Part shown: positions 6,390 to 13,876 of the stretch, in pieces
How the letters are laid out: each line of letters opens with the position of its first letter
Numbering within the stretch: the stretch's first letter is position 1
NCBI GenBank assembly: GCA_003597945.1
Contig: QZJS01000018.1
Span: 1-43,083 of the forward strand
Length of the DNA stretch: 43,083 bases
Reading direction: 5' to 3'
From: Desulfobacteraceae bacterium
Lineage (GTDB): Bacteria; Desulfobacterota; Desulfobacteria; Desulfobacterales; Desulfosalsimonadaceae
Notes under the pieces: model-generated
Databases searched by the model: none
What the model was told of the DNA's origin: nothing
What the model saw: only the letters and a program-made list of their open reading frames with translations
Program-made: the position numbers and the translations under genes

Positions 6390-7316
6390 GGAAAGGTCGA
6401 TCATTTTTTTTACCGCTTCATACGCGGACGCCCGGATGTCCGCCGGGACCCGGACCTCGCCGCTGAGGTTGTCAAGGCACGCGGCCACATCGGCCAGGGA
6501 AATTTTTTTCATGTCCAGGCAGACCATTTTCTCGGATGCCGGATAAAAGGTTTTATCCGGATTTTCTTTTTGCAGCGGATATAACAGTCCGTTTTCCGTG
6601 CCGATAATAAAGCTGGTTCCGCCGGACTCCCGGGCATGCCGGAGCATGCCCGAGGTGCTGGTGACCAGGTCGGCCAGTGCCAGAACCTCGGCCCGGCATT
6701 CCGGGTGGGCCATGAAAAACGCTTCCGGGTGAGCATGCTTCTGCCGAATCACCTCCTCGGCGGTCAGCCGGTCGTGAATGGGGCAATATCCGGGCCATGC
6801 GTGGACGGTTTTTCCGGTTTTGGACGCGGTCCATGCGGCCAGGTTCCGGTCCGGCACCATGAGCACTTCGTCCGCTTCAAGGCTGTTGACGACTTCAACG
6901 GCGTTGGCCGAGGTGCAGCAGATGGTGGAGATGGCTTTGACGGCCGCGGTTGAATTGACATAGGTGACAACGGGCATTTCCGGGTGTTGGGCGATCCGGG
7001 CGGCAAGGGCCGTGGCGGTCACCATGTCGGCCATGGGGCATCCGGCGTCGGCTTTCGGCAGGAGCACCCGTTTGTCCGACGAAAGAATGGAGGCGGTTTC
7101 GGCCATGAAATGGACCCCGCAGAACACGATGATATCAGCCGGGGTTTGGGCGGCCTGGATGCTCAGCTCAAGGGAATCCCCGCACAAATCGGCGATATCC
7201 TGGATTTCCGGCGGCTGGTAGTTGTGCGCCAGGATCACGGCGTTTTTTTTTGCCGCCAGTTCACGGATCCGCTGCTGTAATGTTGCGTTCTGATGATGGT
7301 TCGTTTCCTGGTTCAT
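6384..7316 (-). CDS. nadA: Quinolinate synthase A
   Basis: NadA condenses iminoaspartate with dihydroxyacetone phosphate to quinolinate, the first ring-forming step of NAD biosynthesis, using a [4Fe-4S] cluster. The 310-residue sequence shows AHNYQPPEIQDIADLCGDS near the N-terminus, and three cysteines whose spacing fits the cluster ligands: Cys93 (AGCPMADM), Cys178 (GYCPIHDRL) and Cys266 (KMVCLDMKKI). YVNSTAAVKA (119-128) and VGSTS-like LVTSTSGM (217-224) are also conserved. The gene follows lolA by 6 bp on the same strand, so the two probably share a transcript. No nadB or nadC is visible here. Confidence 0.95.
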   Translation of the reverse strand: MNQETNHHQNATLQQRIRELAAKKNAVILAHNYQPPEIQDIADLCGDSLELSIQAAQTPADIIVFCGVHFMAETASILSSDKRVLLPKADAGCPMADMVTATALAARIAQHPEMPVVTYVNSTAAVKAISTICCTSANAVEVVNSLEADEVLMVPDRNLAAWTASKTGKTVHAWPGYCPIHDRLTAEEVIRQKHAHPEAFFMAHPECRAEVLALADLVTSTSGMLRHARESGGTSFIIGTENGLLYPLQKENPDKTFYPASEKMVCLDMKKISLADVAACLDNLSGEVRVPADIRASAYEAVKKMIDLSS

Positions 7317-7322
7317 TTTCTC

Positions 7323-8024
7323 TTATTCCCCTTCTTCCAGTTTCAGCACATCCGTGCCGGCGGGCGCCTGGAAATGGAATAAATTCTCGTCTATATCATT
7401 GGAAAAATTAATATTTTTAAAGTCAAGCCGGGTTTGATCGTCGTAGGCATTGATAGTTAAGACCCCGACGATATCAAAGGTGGCCTTGTCGATGTTTAAA
7501 TAAATTTCATTCAGGTCCAGTTGTTTCCGGTGGGGGACCAGCCGCAGCGTATGGAGTCCCTCGCCTGCCGGCGGCGCAACGCTGACCGTGAATGCTTCCG
7601 GGATCAGACGGATATTGGAGAGAAAACTGGCGCCCTTGCCGTCGCCGAAATAGGCCAGGGCGTCGCCGATGATGACCTGCCGGTCTTCAGGACGATAGAT
7701 CCAGAGGGTTTTGCCGTCAGTGATGATGGCGTGGATTTCGGGAGTCGCATACTCCCAGCGCATCCTGCCGGGGTGTTTGATCCATACCCGGCCGGTGGCG
7801 GTGTCCCGGATATCTAAGGCCGCCAGGGTGGATTCCTGGGAAAAATCCGCTGAAAAGTCGGCCGCGCCGAATCGCTGCACCAGCCGGTCCATGATCTCCT
7901 CGACAGCAAGTTGATCCGTGGCATCGGCCGTCTCCGCCGCCGCGACGACCGGGGAACCGGCCATGATCATCCCGAAAATCAGCCAGACAATTAATGCCGC
8001 GGCAATCAATAGCAATTTTTTCAT
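7323..8024 (-). CDS. lolA: LolA-type outer-membrane lipoprotein carrier
   Basis: The 233-residue product starts with a signal peptide (MKKLLLIAAALIVWLIFGMI, cleavage probably after VVAAA). The mature part shows the LolA pattern: a helix with VEEIMDRLVQRFG, then FSADFSQES, the strand GRVWIKHPGRMRWEY, and DGKTLWIYRPEDRQVII. LolA shuttles lipoproteins through the periplasm from LolCDE to the outer membrane. I chose the ATG at 8022-8024 because the signal peptide begins there; an alternative ATG 11 codons upstream adds a polar stretch. It heads a two-gene unit with nadA. The divergent fadN gene lies 376 bp away. Confidence 0.88.
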   Translation of the reverse strand: MKKLLLIAAALIVWLIFGMIMAGSPVVAAAETADATDQLAVEEIMDRLVQRFGAADFSADFSQESTLAALDIRDTATGRVWIKHPGRMRWEYATPEIHAIITDGKTLWIYRPEDRQVIIGDALAYFGDGKGASFLSNIRLIPEAFTVSVAPPAGEGLHTLRLVPHRKQLDLNEIYLNIDKATFDIVGVLTINAYDDQTRLDFKNINFSNDIDENLFHFQAPAGTDVLKLEEGE

Positions 8025-8400
8025 TTGTTTTCCCAATACGTGATGATTTGCCTTCAATTATCAATTTCTATTCAAGCTTCAGGCGCAAAATAAAACGGAT
8101 TGATGCCGGGATCAAGAAAATTGCCGCTCCATGCAAGATTTATTTTGCATGTTCAGATGACAATCGTTTGTTTTTTTAATATAATACATTATTGTCCCGA
8201 TTATATTTCCCCTTGACACCTGAAAAATTCTTTTGATATGTATTTCATTTTATTATAGACGATATACTTGTAAGAAATCTCCGTGTCTTTGCAAGCGATT
8301 TAATGGACGTTGTGCAAAACCATCCATGTTTATTTTTATCAGATGGCTTGGATCGTGTTGTGCGTTTCAGCTTAACTTTATATATCTTTAGGAGGTTATT
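8025..8400 (+). promoter_or_regulatory. AT-rich divergent region and fadN leader
   Basis: This 376-bp gap between lolA (minus) and fadN (plus) holds no gene. A TTGACA box at 8213-8218 faces fadN, with weak -10 candidates at 8237-8242 (TATGTA, 18-bp spacer). A second TATTAT-type box lies near 8251. If transcription starts near 8250 the leader is about 150 nt, long enough for regulation. The fadN ribosome site AGGAGG (8390-8395) is near-perfect and 5 bp from the ATG, as expected for a highly made protein. I see no recognisable FadR-type or TetR-type operator. Confidence 0.4.
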
Positions 8401-10806
8401 ATGCAAAGAAGAATCAGGAAGGTGGCGGTAATCGGTTCCGGTATCATGGGCGGCGGAATCGCGGCCCTGCTGGCCAGCGCCGGTGCGGACGTGTTGCTGC
8501 TCGACATTGTCCCTTTTGATCTCAAGGATGAGGAAAAAAGCAATCCGGCCGCAAGAAACCGGATCGTCAAAGCCGGTTTTGACGCGGCATTGAAGTCCCG
8601 TCCCCCGCTTTTCATGGACAAAGCCGATGCGGCTCAGGTTGCCATTGGAAACCTTGAAGACGATTTCGACAAGCTCGCCGAATGCGACTGGATCGTGGAA
8701 GTGGTGGTGGAAAATCTCAAGATCAAGCAGGACCTGTTCAAACGGATCGACAAGGTCAGAAAACCCGGCTCCGTGATCAGCTCCAACACGTCGGGCATCC
8801 CCTTAAAAGACATGTCCCAGGAGCTGAGCAAAGACATGCGCGCACATTTTCTGGGGACCCACTTTTTCAACCCCGTCCGCTACATGCATCTCCTCGAAAT
8901 CATTCCCGGCCCGGAAACACTGCCGGAAGTTCTTGATTTTATGGCCAATTTCGGCGAAAAAATGCTGGGCAAGGGGATCGTCTGGGCCAAGGACACCCCC
9001 AACTTCATCGGCAACCGCATCGGGGTCCAGGGGATCGGCAAAGCCATGCAGGCCATGCTGGAACATGACATGAGCATCCCCGAGGTGGACGCGCTTTTCG
9101 GCCCGCCCATGGGCCGTCCCAAAACCGCCATTTTTAAAACCTCCGACCTGGTGGGTCTGGACACCATGGCCCATGTTTCCAAAAACTGCTACGAACTCTG
9201 CCCGGTTGATGAAATGCGAGACACCATGAAAGTGCCGGCATTTGTCGAGCAGATGATCGCAAAGAAACAGCTCGGCAACAAGACCAAGGGCGGTTTCTAC
9301 AAAAAAGAACTGACCCCGGAATGGAAAACCATCCGCAAGGTCATCAACCCCAAGACCGGCGAATACGAAGAATTCGGCAAGGCGGATTTCCCCTGCCTGC
9401 AGGCCGCAAAAGCCGCCAAAACCCTGCCGGAGAAAATCAAGGCTGTTCTTTACGGCGACGACAAGGGCTCTAAATACGCGTGGGATGTGGTGGCCAACGG
9501 CCTGATCTATTCCGCCAACCGGATCCCCGAAATTTCGGATACCATCGTAGACATCGATAATGCCATGAAATGGGGCTATAATTGGGAACTGGGCCCGTTT
9601 GAGACATGGGATGCCATCGGGGTTGCCGAATCGGTCGCCAAAATGGAAAAAGACGGGTTTACCCCTCCGGCAAACGTCAAGGCCATGCTGGCCTCGGGCG
9701 CGAAAACATTCTACAAGCTGGAAGGCGGCAAAAAGATGTTCTTTGATTTTGCTTCCAACAGCTACAAACCTTTGCAGCTCAACCCCAAGGCGTTTATCCT
9801 TGCCGATCTGCGGGAAAACAACAAGGTGGTCAAATCCGTTGGCTCCTGCTCGCTTATCGACCTGGGCGACGGCGTGTTCGATCTTGAATTCCATTCCAAG
9901 ATGAATGCCATCAATAAGGAGATGGTCGAGTTCATGATGGAAGCCGGCGAATATGTCTTGGACAACGGCGTCGGCCTGGTCATCGGCAACCAGGCATCCG
10001 GCATGCCCGCGCCTTTCTCCGCCGGCGGCGATTTGTCTTACATGCTGGGTCTGGCCCGCGACGGTAAATTTTCCGAAATCGACGACTTCATCCGCAATGT
10101 CCACAAAGGGATCATGGGCACCAAATATGCCCCGTATCCCGTGGTTGCGGCGCCCCACGGCCTGGCCCTGGGCGGCGGATGCGAAGTCTGCATGTCGGCC
10201 GACCGGATGGTGGCCCATTCCGACCTTTTCATGGGGCTGGTGGAAATCGGCGCCGGTCTGGTTCCCGGCGGCTGCGGCATGATCCATCTCTGGCAGAATT
10301 ACATCAACGCCAAGCCCGGCATCGCCAAAATAACAGACCTTGCCGGTCTTTTCATCCAGGCGTTCATGTGCGTGGCCCAGGCCAAGGTGTCTGCGTCGGC
10401 GGCCGATGCCAGAAACAACGGGCTTCTGAAACCCACCGACCGGATCATTTACAATAAGGACCTGCTCATCGGCGAAGCCAAGAAGGAAGTGCTCAAGATG
10501 GTCGACGACGGTTATATGCCGCCGAAGAAGAAAAAGACCATGGTTTTCGGCCGCGAAGCCCACGGCATGCTCTGGGCGGAAATGCTCAACATGAAGTCCG
10601 GCGGTTATATTACCCCGCACATGGAGTTTGTGGCCAAGAAAGCGGCCTACTGCATGTCCGGCGGCGATGTGCCCCAGGGGACCATGGTTTCCGAGGAATA
10701 TTTGATGACCCTGGAGCGGGAAGCCTTTGTCGAACTCTGGAAGACCGAGGGAACCCAGAAGATGGCCGAGCATATCATGACCACGGGCAAGCCGTTGTTC
10801 ATTTAA
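8401..10806 (+). CDS. fadN: 3-hydroxyacyl-CoA dehydrogenase / enoyl-CoA hydratase fusion (FadN type)
   Basis: The 801-residue protein catalyses hydration of enoyl-CoA and NAD-dependent oxidation of 3-hydroxyacyl-CoA in beta-oxidation. The dehydrogenase comes first: NAD motif VIGSGIMGGG (10-19), SSNTSG, and THFFNPVRYMHLLEI with the catalytic histidine. A second dehydrogenase C-domain repeat spans ~330-440. The hydratase (crotonase) part lies at ~490-690, with GLALGGGCE (~585-593) and MGLVEIGAGLVPGG (~610-623) keeping both catalytic glutamates. This domain order, the reverse of E. coli FadB, is that of Bacillus FadN. fadA follows after 34 bp, so the two form the trifunctional set. A strong ribosome site precedes the ATG. 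Confidence 0.9.
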   Translation: MQRRIRKVAVIGSGIMGGGIAALLASAGADVLLLDIVPFDLKDEEKSNPAARNRIVKAGFDAALKSRPPLFMDKADAAQVAIGNLEDDFDKLAECDWIVEVVVENLKIKQDLFKRIDKVRKPGSVISSNTSGIPLKDMSQELSKDMRAHFLGTHFFNPVRYMHLLEIIPGPETLPEVLDFMANFGEKMLGKGIVWAKDTPNFIGNRIGVQGIGKAMQAMLEHDMSIPEVDALFGPPMGRPKTAIFKTSDLVGLDTMAHVSKNCYELCPVDEMRDTMKVPAFVEQMIAKKQLGNKTKGGFYKKELTPEWKTIRKVINPKTGEYEEFGKADFPCLQAAKAAKTLPEKIKAVLYGDDKGSKYAWDVVANGLIYSANRIPEISDTIVDIDNAMKWGYNWELGPFETWDAIGVAESVAKMEKDGFTPPANVKAMLASGAKTFYKLEGGKKMFFDFASNSYKPLQLNPKAFILADLRENNKVVKSVGSCSLIDLGDGVFDLEFHSKMNAINKEMVEFMMEAGEYVLDNGVGLVIGNQASGMPAPFSAGGDLSYMLGLARDGKFSEIDDFIRNVHKGIMGTKYAPYPVVAAPHGLALGGGCEVCMSADRMVAHSDLFMGLVEIGAGLVPGGCGMIHLWQNYINAKPGIAKITDLAGLFIQAFMCVAQAKVSASAADARNNGLLKPTDRIIYNKDLLIGEAKKEVLKMVDDGYMPPKKKKTMVFGREAHGMLWAEMLNMKSGGYITPHMEFVAKKAAYCMSGGDVPQGTMVSEEYLMTLEREAFVELWKTEGTQKMAEHIMTTGKPLFI

Positions 10807-10840
10807 TATACAATAACTGAAATTTCAGGAGGATATAAAG

Positions 10841-12046
10841 ATGAGAGAAGCTTATGTCGTTACCTCACTCCGGACTCCCGGATGCAGGCGGAACAAGGGC
10901 GCTTTTGCCCAGACCCGGCCCGAGGATCTGATGGTCACGGTGCTTAACGCCGTTGTGGAGAAAACCAATGGCGTTGAGAAAAAAGACGTTGAAGACATCC
11001 TGATCGGCTGCGCTTTCCCGGAAGCAGAGCAGGGCCTTAATATCGGTCGGGTGGCCGCTCAGATGGCCGAATTTCCGGATGATACCTGCGGCGCCACGGT
11101 CAACCGGTTCTGCGCGTCGGGCCTGGAAGCCATTGCCCTGCAGGCCATGCGCGTTAAATGCGGATACTGCGACGTGGCCATCGGCGGCGGTCTGGAATCC
11201 ATGTCGATCGTTCCCATGGGCGGCAATATGCCCCGTCCTCATCCGGAATGGGCCAAGAAAAATCCGGATGTCTATATTTCCATGGGGATCACCGCGGAAA
11301 ACGTGGCCAATCGTTACAAGATCACCCGGGAGATGCAGGATGAATTCGCCTATCATTCACAGATGAAGGCGGCCAATGCCCAGAAGAACGGGCTTTACAA
11401 GGAAATCGTTCCCACTCCGGCCGTGCGTTTTAAAGAAAAGAACGGCCAGTGGGTCTCTGAAACCTTTATCCAGGATTTTGATGACGGTGTCCGGGCCGAC
11501 ACAACAGTTGAAGGTCTGGGCAAGCTGCGTCCGGCTTTTGCGGGCGTTGGTTCGGTTACGGCCGGCAACTCCTCCCAGACCACGGACGGGGCTGCGGCCA
11601 CTCTGATCATGAGCGAAGACGCCGTTAAAAGGCTGGGCGTCAAGCCGATTGCCAAGCTGGTGGCCTATGTGGTCGCCGGGTGCAAGTCAGATGAAATGGG
11701 CGTTGGCCCGGCCTATGCCATTCCCAAACTTCTCAAGATGACCGGCCTGAAGGTTGAAGATATCAATGTATGGGAAGTCAATGAGGCCTTTGCATCCCAG
11801 GCCATCTACAGCATGCAGCAGCTTGGTCTGTATGACAAACGGGAACTCTGGACATCCGACAGCGACAAACGCATCATCAATGTCAACGGAGGTGCCATCG
11901 CCCTCGGACATCCCCTGGGATGCACCGGTGCGAAGCTTTGCGCGCAACTGATCAATACCATGAAAGAGCGTGGGGCCAAATACGGTGTCGAATCCATGTG
12001 CATCGGCGGCGGAATGGGCGCGGCAGCCCTGTTTGAGCTGGTTTAA
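10841..12046 (+). CDS. fadA: Acetyl-CoA C-acyltransferase (3-ketoacyl-CoA thiolase)
   Basis: This 401-residue thiolase has Cys91 (NRFCASGLEA), His357 (GHPLGCTGAK) and Cys387 (CIGGGMG) as the catalytic set, and standard length. It cleaves 3-ketoacyl-CoA to acetyl-CoA and a shortened acyl-CoA, the last step of beta-oxidation. It follows fadN with AGGAGG at about 10828-10833 and is followed by a strong terminator, so fadN-fadA is a closed two-gene operon. It differs clearly from the other thiolase at 4327, which has SG-rather than CG- after the GHP motif and a longer loop, suggesting the two act on different chain lengths or directions. Confidence 0.92.
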   Translation: MREAYVVTSLRTPGCRRNKGAFAQTRPEDLMVTVLNAVVEKTNGVEKKDVEDILIGCAFPEAEQGLNIGRVAAQMAEFPDDTCGATVNRFCASGLEAIALQAMRVKCGYCDVAIGGGLESMSIVPMGGNMPRPHPEWAKKNPDVYISMGITAENVANRYKITREMQDEFAYHSQMKAANAQKNGLYKEIVPTPAVRFKEKNGQWVSETFIQDFDDGVRADTTVEGLGKLRPAFAGVGSVTAGNSSQTTDGAAATLIMSEDAVKRLGVKPIAKLVAYVVAGCKSDEMGVGPAYAIPKLLKMTGLKVEDINVWEVNEAFASQAIYSMQQLGLYDKRELWTSDSDKRIINVNGGAIALGHPLGCTGAKLCAQLINTMKERGAKYGVESMCIGGGMGAAALFELV

Positions 12047-12078
12047 TTAAATCCTGTTTGCTCAGCATTGTTTCATAG

Positions 12079-12120
12079 CACAAAAAAGAGGCCGCCCGAT
12101 AAAGCGGCCTCTTTTTTGTG
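12079..12120 (+). terminator. Rho-independent terminator of fadNA
   Basis: Two perfect 17-bp arms (12079-12095 and 12104-12120) enclose an 8-nt loop CCGATAAA. The stem has GAGGCCGC/GCGGCCTC topped on each side by an A or T run, so the downstream arm ends in CTTTTTT. The A-tract/T-tract symmetry means it could also stop transcription arriving from the other strand. Confidence 0.92.
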
Positions 12121-12178
12121 CGTTACCGGCAGAGAGCAGAGCCGGAACCCAGAAAAAGACCGCCAAAAGGAGGCAGGA

Positions 12179-12646
12179 ATGATCCAAGCGGATTTTTTAA
12201 GGCAGGTGGACGCGTTTCAATCGCTGGAAGAAGCCCAATTGTTACTGCTTTTAGAGTTTTGTCGCGAGCGACGGTTTGCGCGAAATGAGCGATTGTTCAA
12301 GGAGGGAGATCCGGCCGAACACCTCTGGATAGTCAAAAAAGGAGTCATTGACGTGCGGTTTGATCTTCCCGGGCGTGAAACATCGGCGGAAAGCACCCTT
12401 TCGTCGGTTTCGGAAAATAAACTCCTGGGATGGTCGAGCGTGGTGCCGCCCCACCGTTATCGGTTATCGGCCTATTGCGCATCCGATGCCAGCGAGGTGG
12501 TGGCAATGGAAAGCCGGAAACTGCTTGATTTTCTGCAGCAGCATCCCGGCGCCGGGTATAAGGTTTTCTCGGTTATGCTTAAAATTGTCGGCAATCGGTT
12601 TCAGCGGCTCCAGGCATCGGCTCTTGATGCACCGGCCAGTCGCTGA
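12179..12646 (+). CDS. Stand-alone cyclic-nucleotide-type sensor domain protein, copy A
   Basis: The 155-residue protein is a single cNMP-binding (CRP-type) beta-roll: LEEAQLLLLLEFCRERRFAR, then FKEGDPAEHLWIVKKGVIDV, then a phosphate-cassette region LLGWSSVVPPHRYRLSAYCA and a C-terminal helix. There is no HTH or kinase domain. The usual GE of the cassette is GW here, while an arginine before the A is kept, so the ligand may not be cAMP. I set the start at the ATG 6 bp after AAAGGAGG; an earlier in-frame ATG lies inside the fadA terminator. The next gene is a paralog in tandem. Confidence 0.8.
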   Translation: MIQADFLRQVDAFQSLEEAQLLLLLEFCRERRFARNERLFKEGDPAEHLWIVKKGVIDVRFDLPGRETSAESTLSSVSENKLLGWSSVVPPHRYRLSAYCASDASEVVAMESRKLLDFLQQHPGAGYKVFSVMLKIVGNRFQRLQASALDAPASR

Positions 12647-12702
12647 CAGTATTTTATATGCCGTATTCCACAGGTGAAAACCGACAAACAGGGGGAAAAT
12701 TG

Positions 12703-13188
12703 ATGATTCAGCTTGAGTTTCTGGAAAAACTCGACGCTTTTAAGGAGTTAAATGACGACCAACTGGCGGCCATTAAGGAATGCACTGATCTGGCGGAATT
12801 TAAAAGGGGAGAGCGGATTTTCAGCCAGGGCGAGGATGCCGGTCATGTATGGGTCGTTCTGGAAGGCGGCGTGGAGCTCAGAACCGAGGACCCGGGTCGG
12901 AACATGTCCGCCGCGGAGCCGTCGGTGTCGTTTCTGTCCGAGGCCCAGGCCTTCGGATGGACCTGTTTTGTTCCACCTTACAAATATCAGCTTTCCGGAT
13001 ATTGCGCATCCCGATCGTGCCGGCTGATCCGCCTGAAGAGAGAAGATCTTCTCGGCCTTTTTGAGAAAGACGCGGCCATCGGATTTTTTGTCATGAAATA
13101 TCTGATCGGGGTTGTCGGCCGTCAGTTCGGGCAGCTCCAGGATGAAATCGCCCGCAAGCGCGGCATTGAGATCATGAGCCGGTGGTAG
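12703..13188 (+). CDS. Stand-alone cyclic-nucleotide-type sensor domain protein, copy B
   Basis: This 161-residue protein is a paralog of its upstream neighbour: MIQLEFLEKLDAFKELNDDQ, RIFSQGEDAGHVWVVLEGGV, then FGWTCFVPPYKYQLSGYCAS and a C-terminal helix ending VVGRQFGQLQDEI. It again lacks an output domain. The cassette has GW in place of GE and a lysine/glutamine pair (KYQLSG) where copy A has HRYRLSA, so binding properties probably differ. The ATG at 12703 follows GGGGGAAAAT; the two proteins align from their first residues, which supports both starts. They probably form one transcript and may act by binding other proteins; that role is inferred. Confidence 0.78.
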   Translation: MIQLEFLEKLDAFKELNDDQLAAIKECTDLAEFKRGERIFSQGEDAGHVWVVLEGGVELRTEDPGRNMSAAEPSVSFLSEAQAFGWTCFVPPYKYQLSGYCASRSCRLIRLKREDLLGLFEKDAAIGFFVMKYLIGVVGRQFGQLQDEIARKRGIEIMSRW

Positions 13189-13200
13189 TAATTAAGGATT

Positions 13201-13536
13201 TTAGAACCCGGAGCCGCTTTTGACGTTTTGCCCGCCGGTCCGGCAATAGTCGAAGATGACTTTTGCCGCGTTGTTGAATTTATCAAAATCGATGGTGCCG
13301 AATTCTTCCTTGATTTCTTTCGCCATATCAGGGGTTTTGACTTCGCCGACGGTAATCAGGCGGCGGACGATCTGGGCCTTGTAGCCGGGAGATGAATTGC
13401 AGGCCAGATCCGGATTGTTATGCTTGCAATCTTTTTTTAATTTTTCCAGGCGCTTTTCGTACTCGGACAATTTTTTTTTGAGCCTGGTTTTAATCAGCGG
13501 GTCATCCGGCAGGCGAATGTTGAGGTATTTGATCAT
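13201..13536 (-). CDS. Small unknown protein with N-terminal coiled coil
   Basis: I do not recognise this 111-residue protein. It begins MIKYLNIRLPDDPLIKTRLK, followed by a charged helix likely to form a coiled coil (RLKKKLSEYEKRLEKLKKDC), two cysteine-containing spots (CKHNNPDLAC), and a C-terminal half with VKTPDMAKEIKEEFGTIDFD. The tail holds one more cysteine (DYCRTGG). No signal or membrane segment is visible. I chose the ATG at 13534-13536, with GAAGGG about 12 bases upstream, over a TTG 11 codons earlier. It converges with the sensor-domain genes, leaving a 12-bp gap. Confidence 0.65.
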   Translation of the reverse strand: MIKYLNIRLPDDPLIKTRLKKKLSEYEKRLEKLKKDCKHNNPDLACNSSPGYKAQIVRRLITVGEVKTPDMAKEIKEEFGTIDFDKFNNAAKVIFDYCRTGGQNVKSGSGF

Positions 13537-13569
13537 AATACGTTTTTTCCCTTCTATAAAATAAGGCAA

Positions 13570-13876
13570 GGGGCGCCGCGATAAAGCGGGGGAACAGAAA
13601 TACGCGCAACTTATGATTAAAAACAGAGTGTTGTTTGCAAAAAAAATACAGGGATGCGAGCCAAATCGTTCGGCGGCATCAGCCGGAATAAACCTTTTGA
13701 TGAGTCTATTTAATTATCAGTGAAGCGCCGCCGATGCAAGTGGAAATAAAAAACTTTACACGTTCCGGCAGGCTGATATATGAAATTCCTTTACCATTTT
13801 CATCGGTTAAGGGGATGGCTTTTTTGAAAAAATCCATGCTGCGGCAATCACCAATTATATTTTTAAGGAAGACCCC
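13570..13876 (+). promoter_or_regulatory. iorA upstream region with candidate promoter
   Basis: The 307-bp gap holds no gene. The best promoter facing iorA is TTTACA (13755-13760) with an extended -10, TGATATATG (13774-13782), 16-bp spacing. It would give a leader of about 85 nt. The iorA ribosome site AAGGA lies at about 13865-13869. The left half is AT-rich with runs of A (near 13618 and 13639) and could carry the promoter of the small minus-strand gene. Confidence 0.42.

Noticed and set aside
8803..10773. Very long open frame (656 codons) on the minus strand across fadN
   Set aside because: It is antisense to a gene with complete catalytic motifs, and its translation is rich in His, Gly, Val and Phe with no domain; long antisense frames are common in GC-rich DNA.
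12068..12178. Longer start for the first sensor-domain protein
   Set aside because: The upstream ATG lies in the fadA terminator stem, whereas the ATG at 12179 has AAAGGAGG and aligns with the paralog's start.
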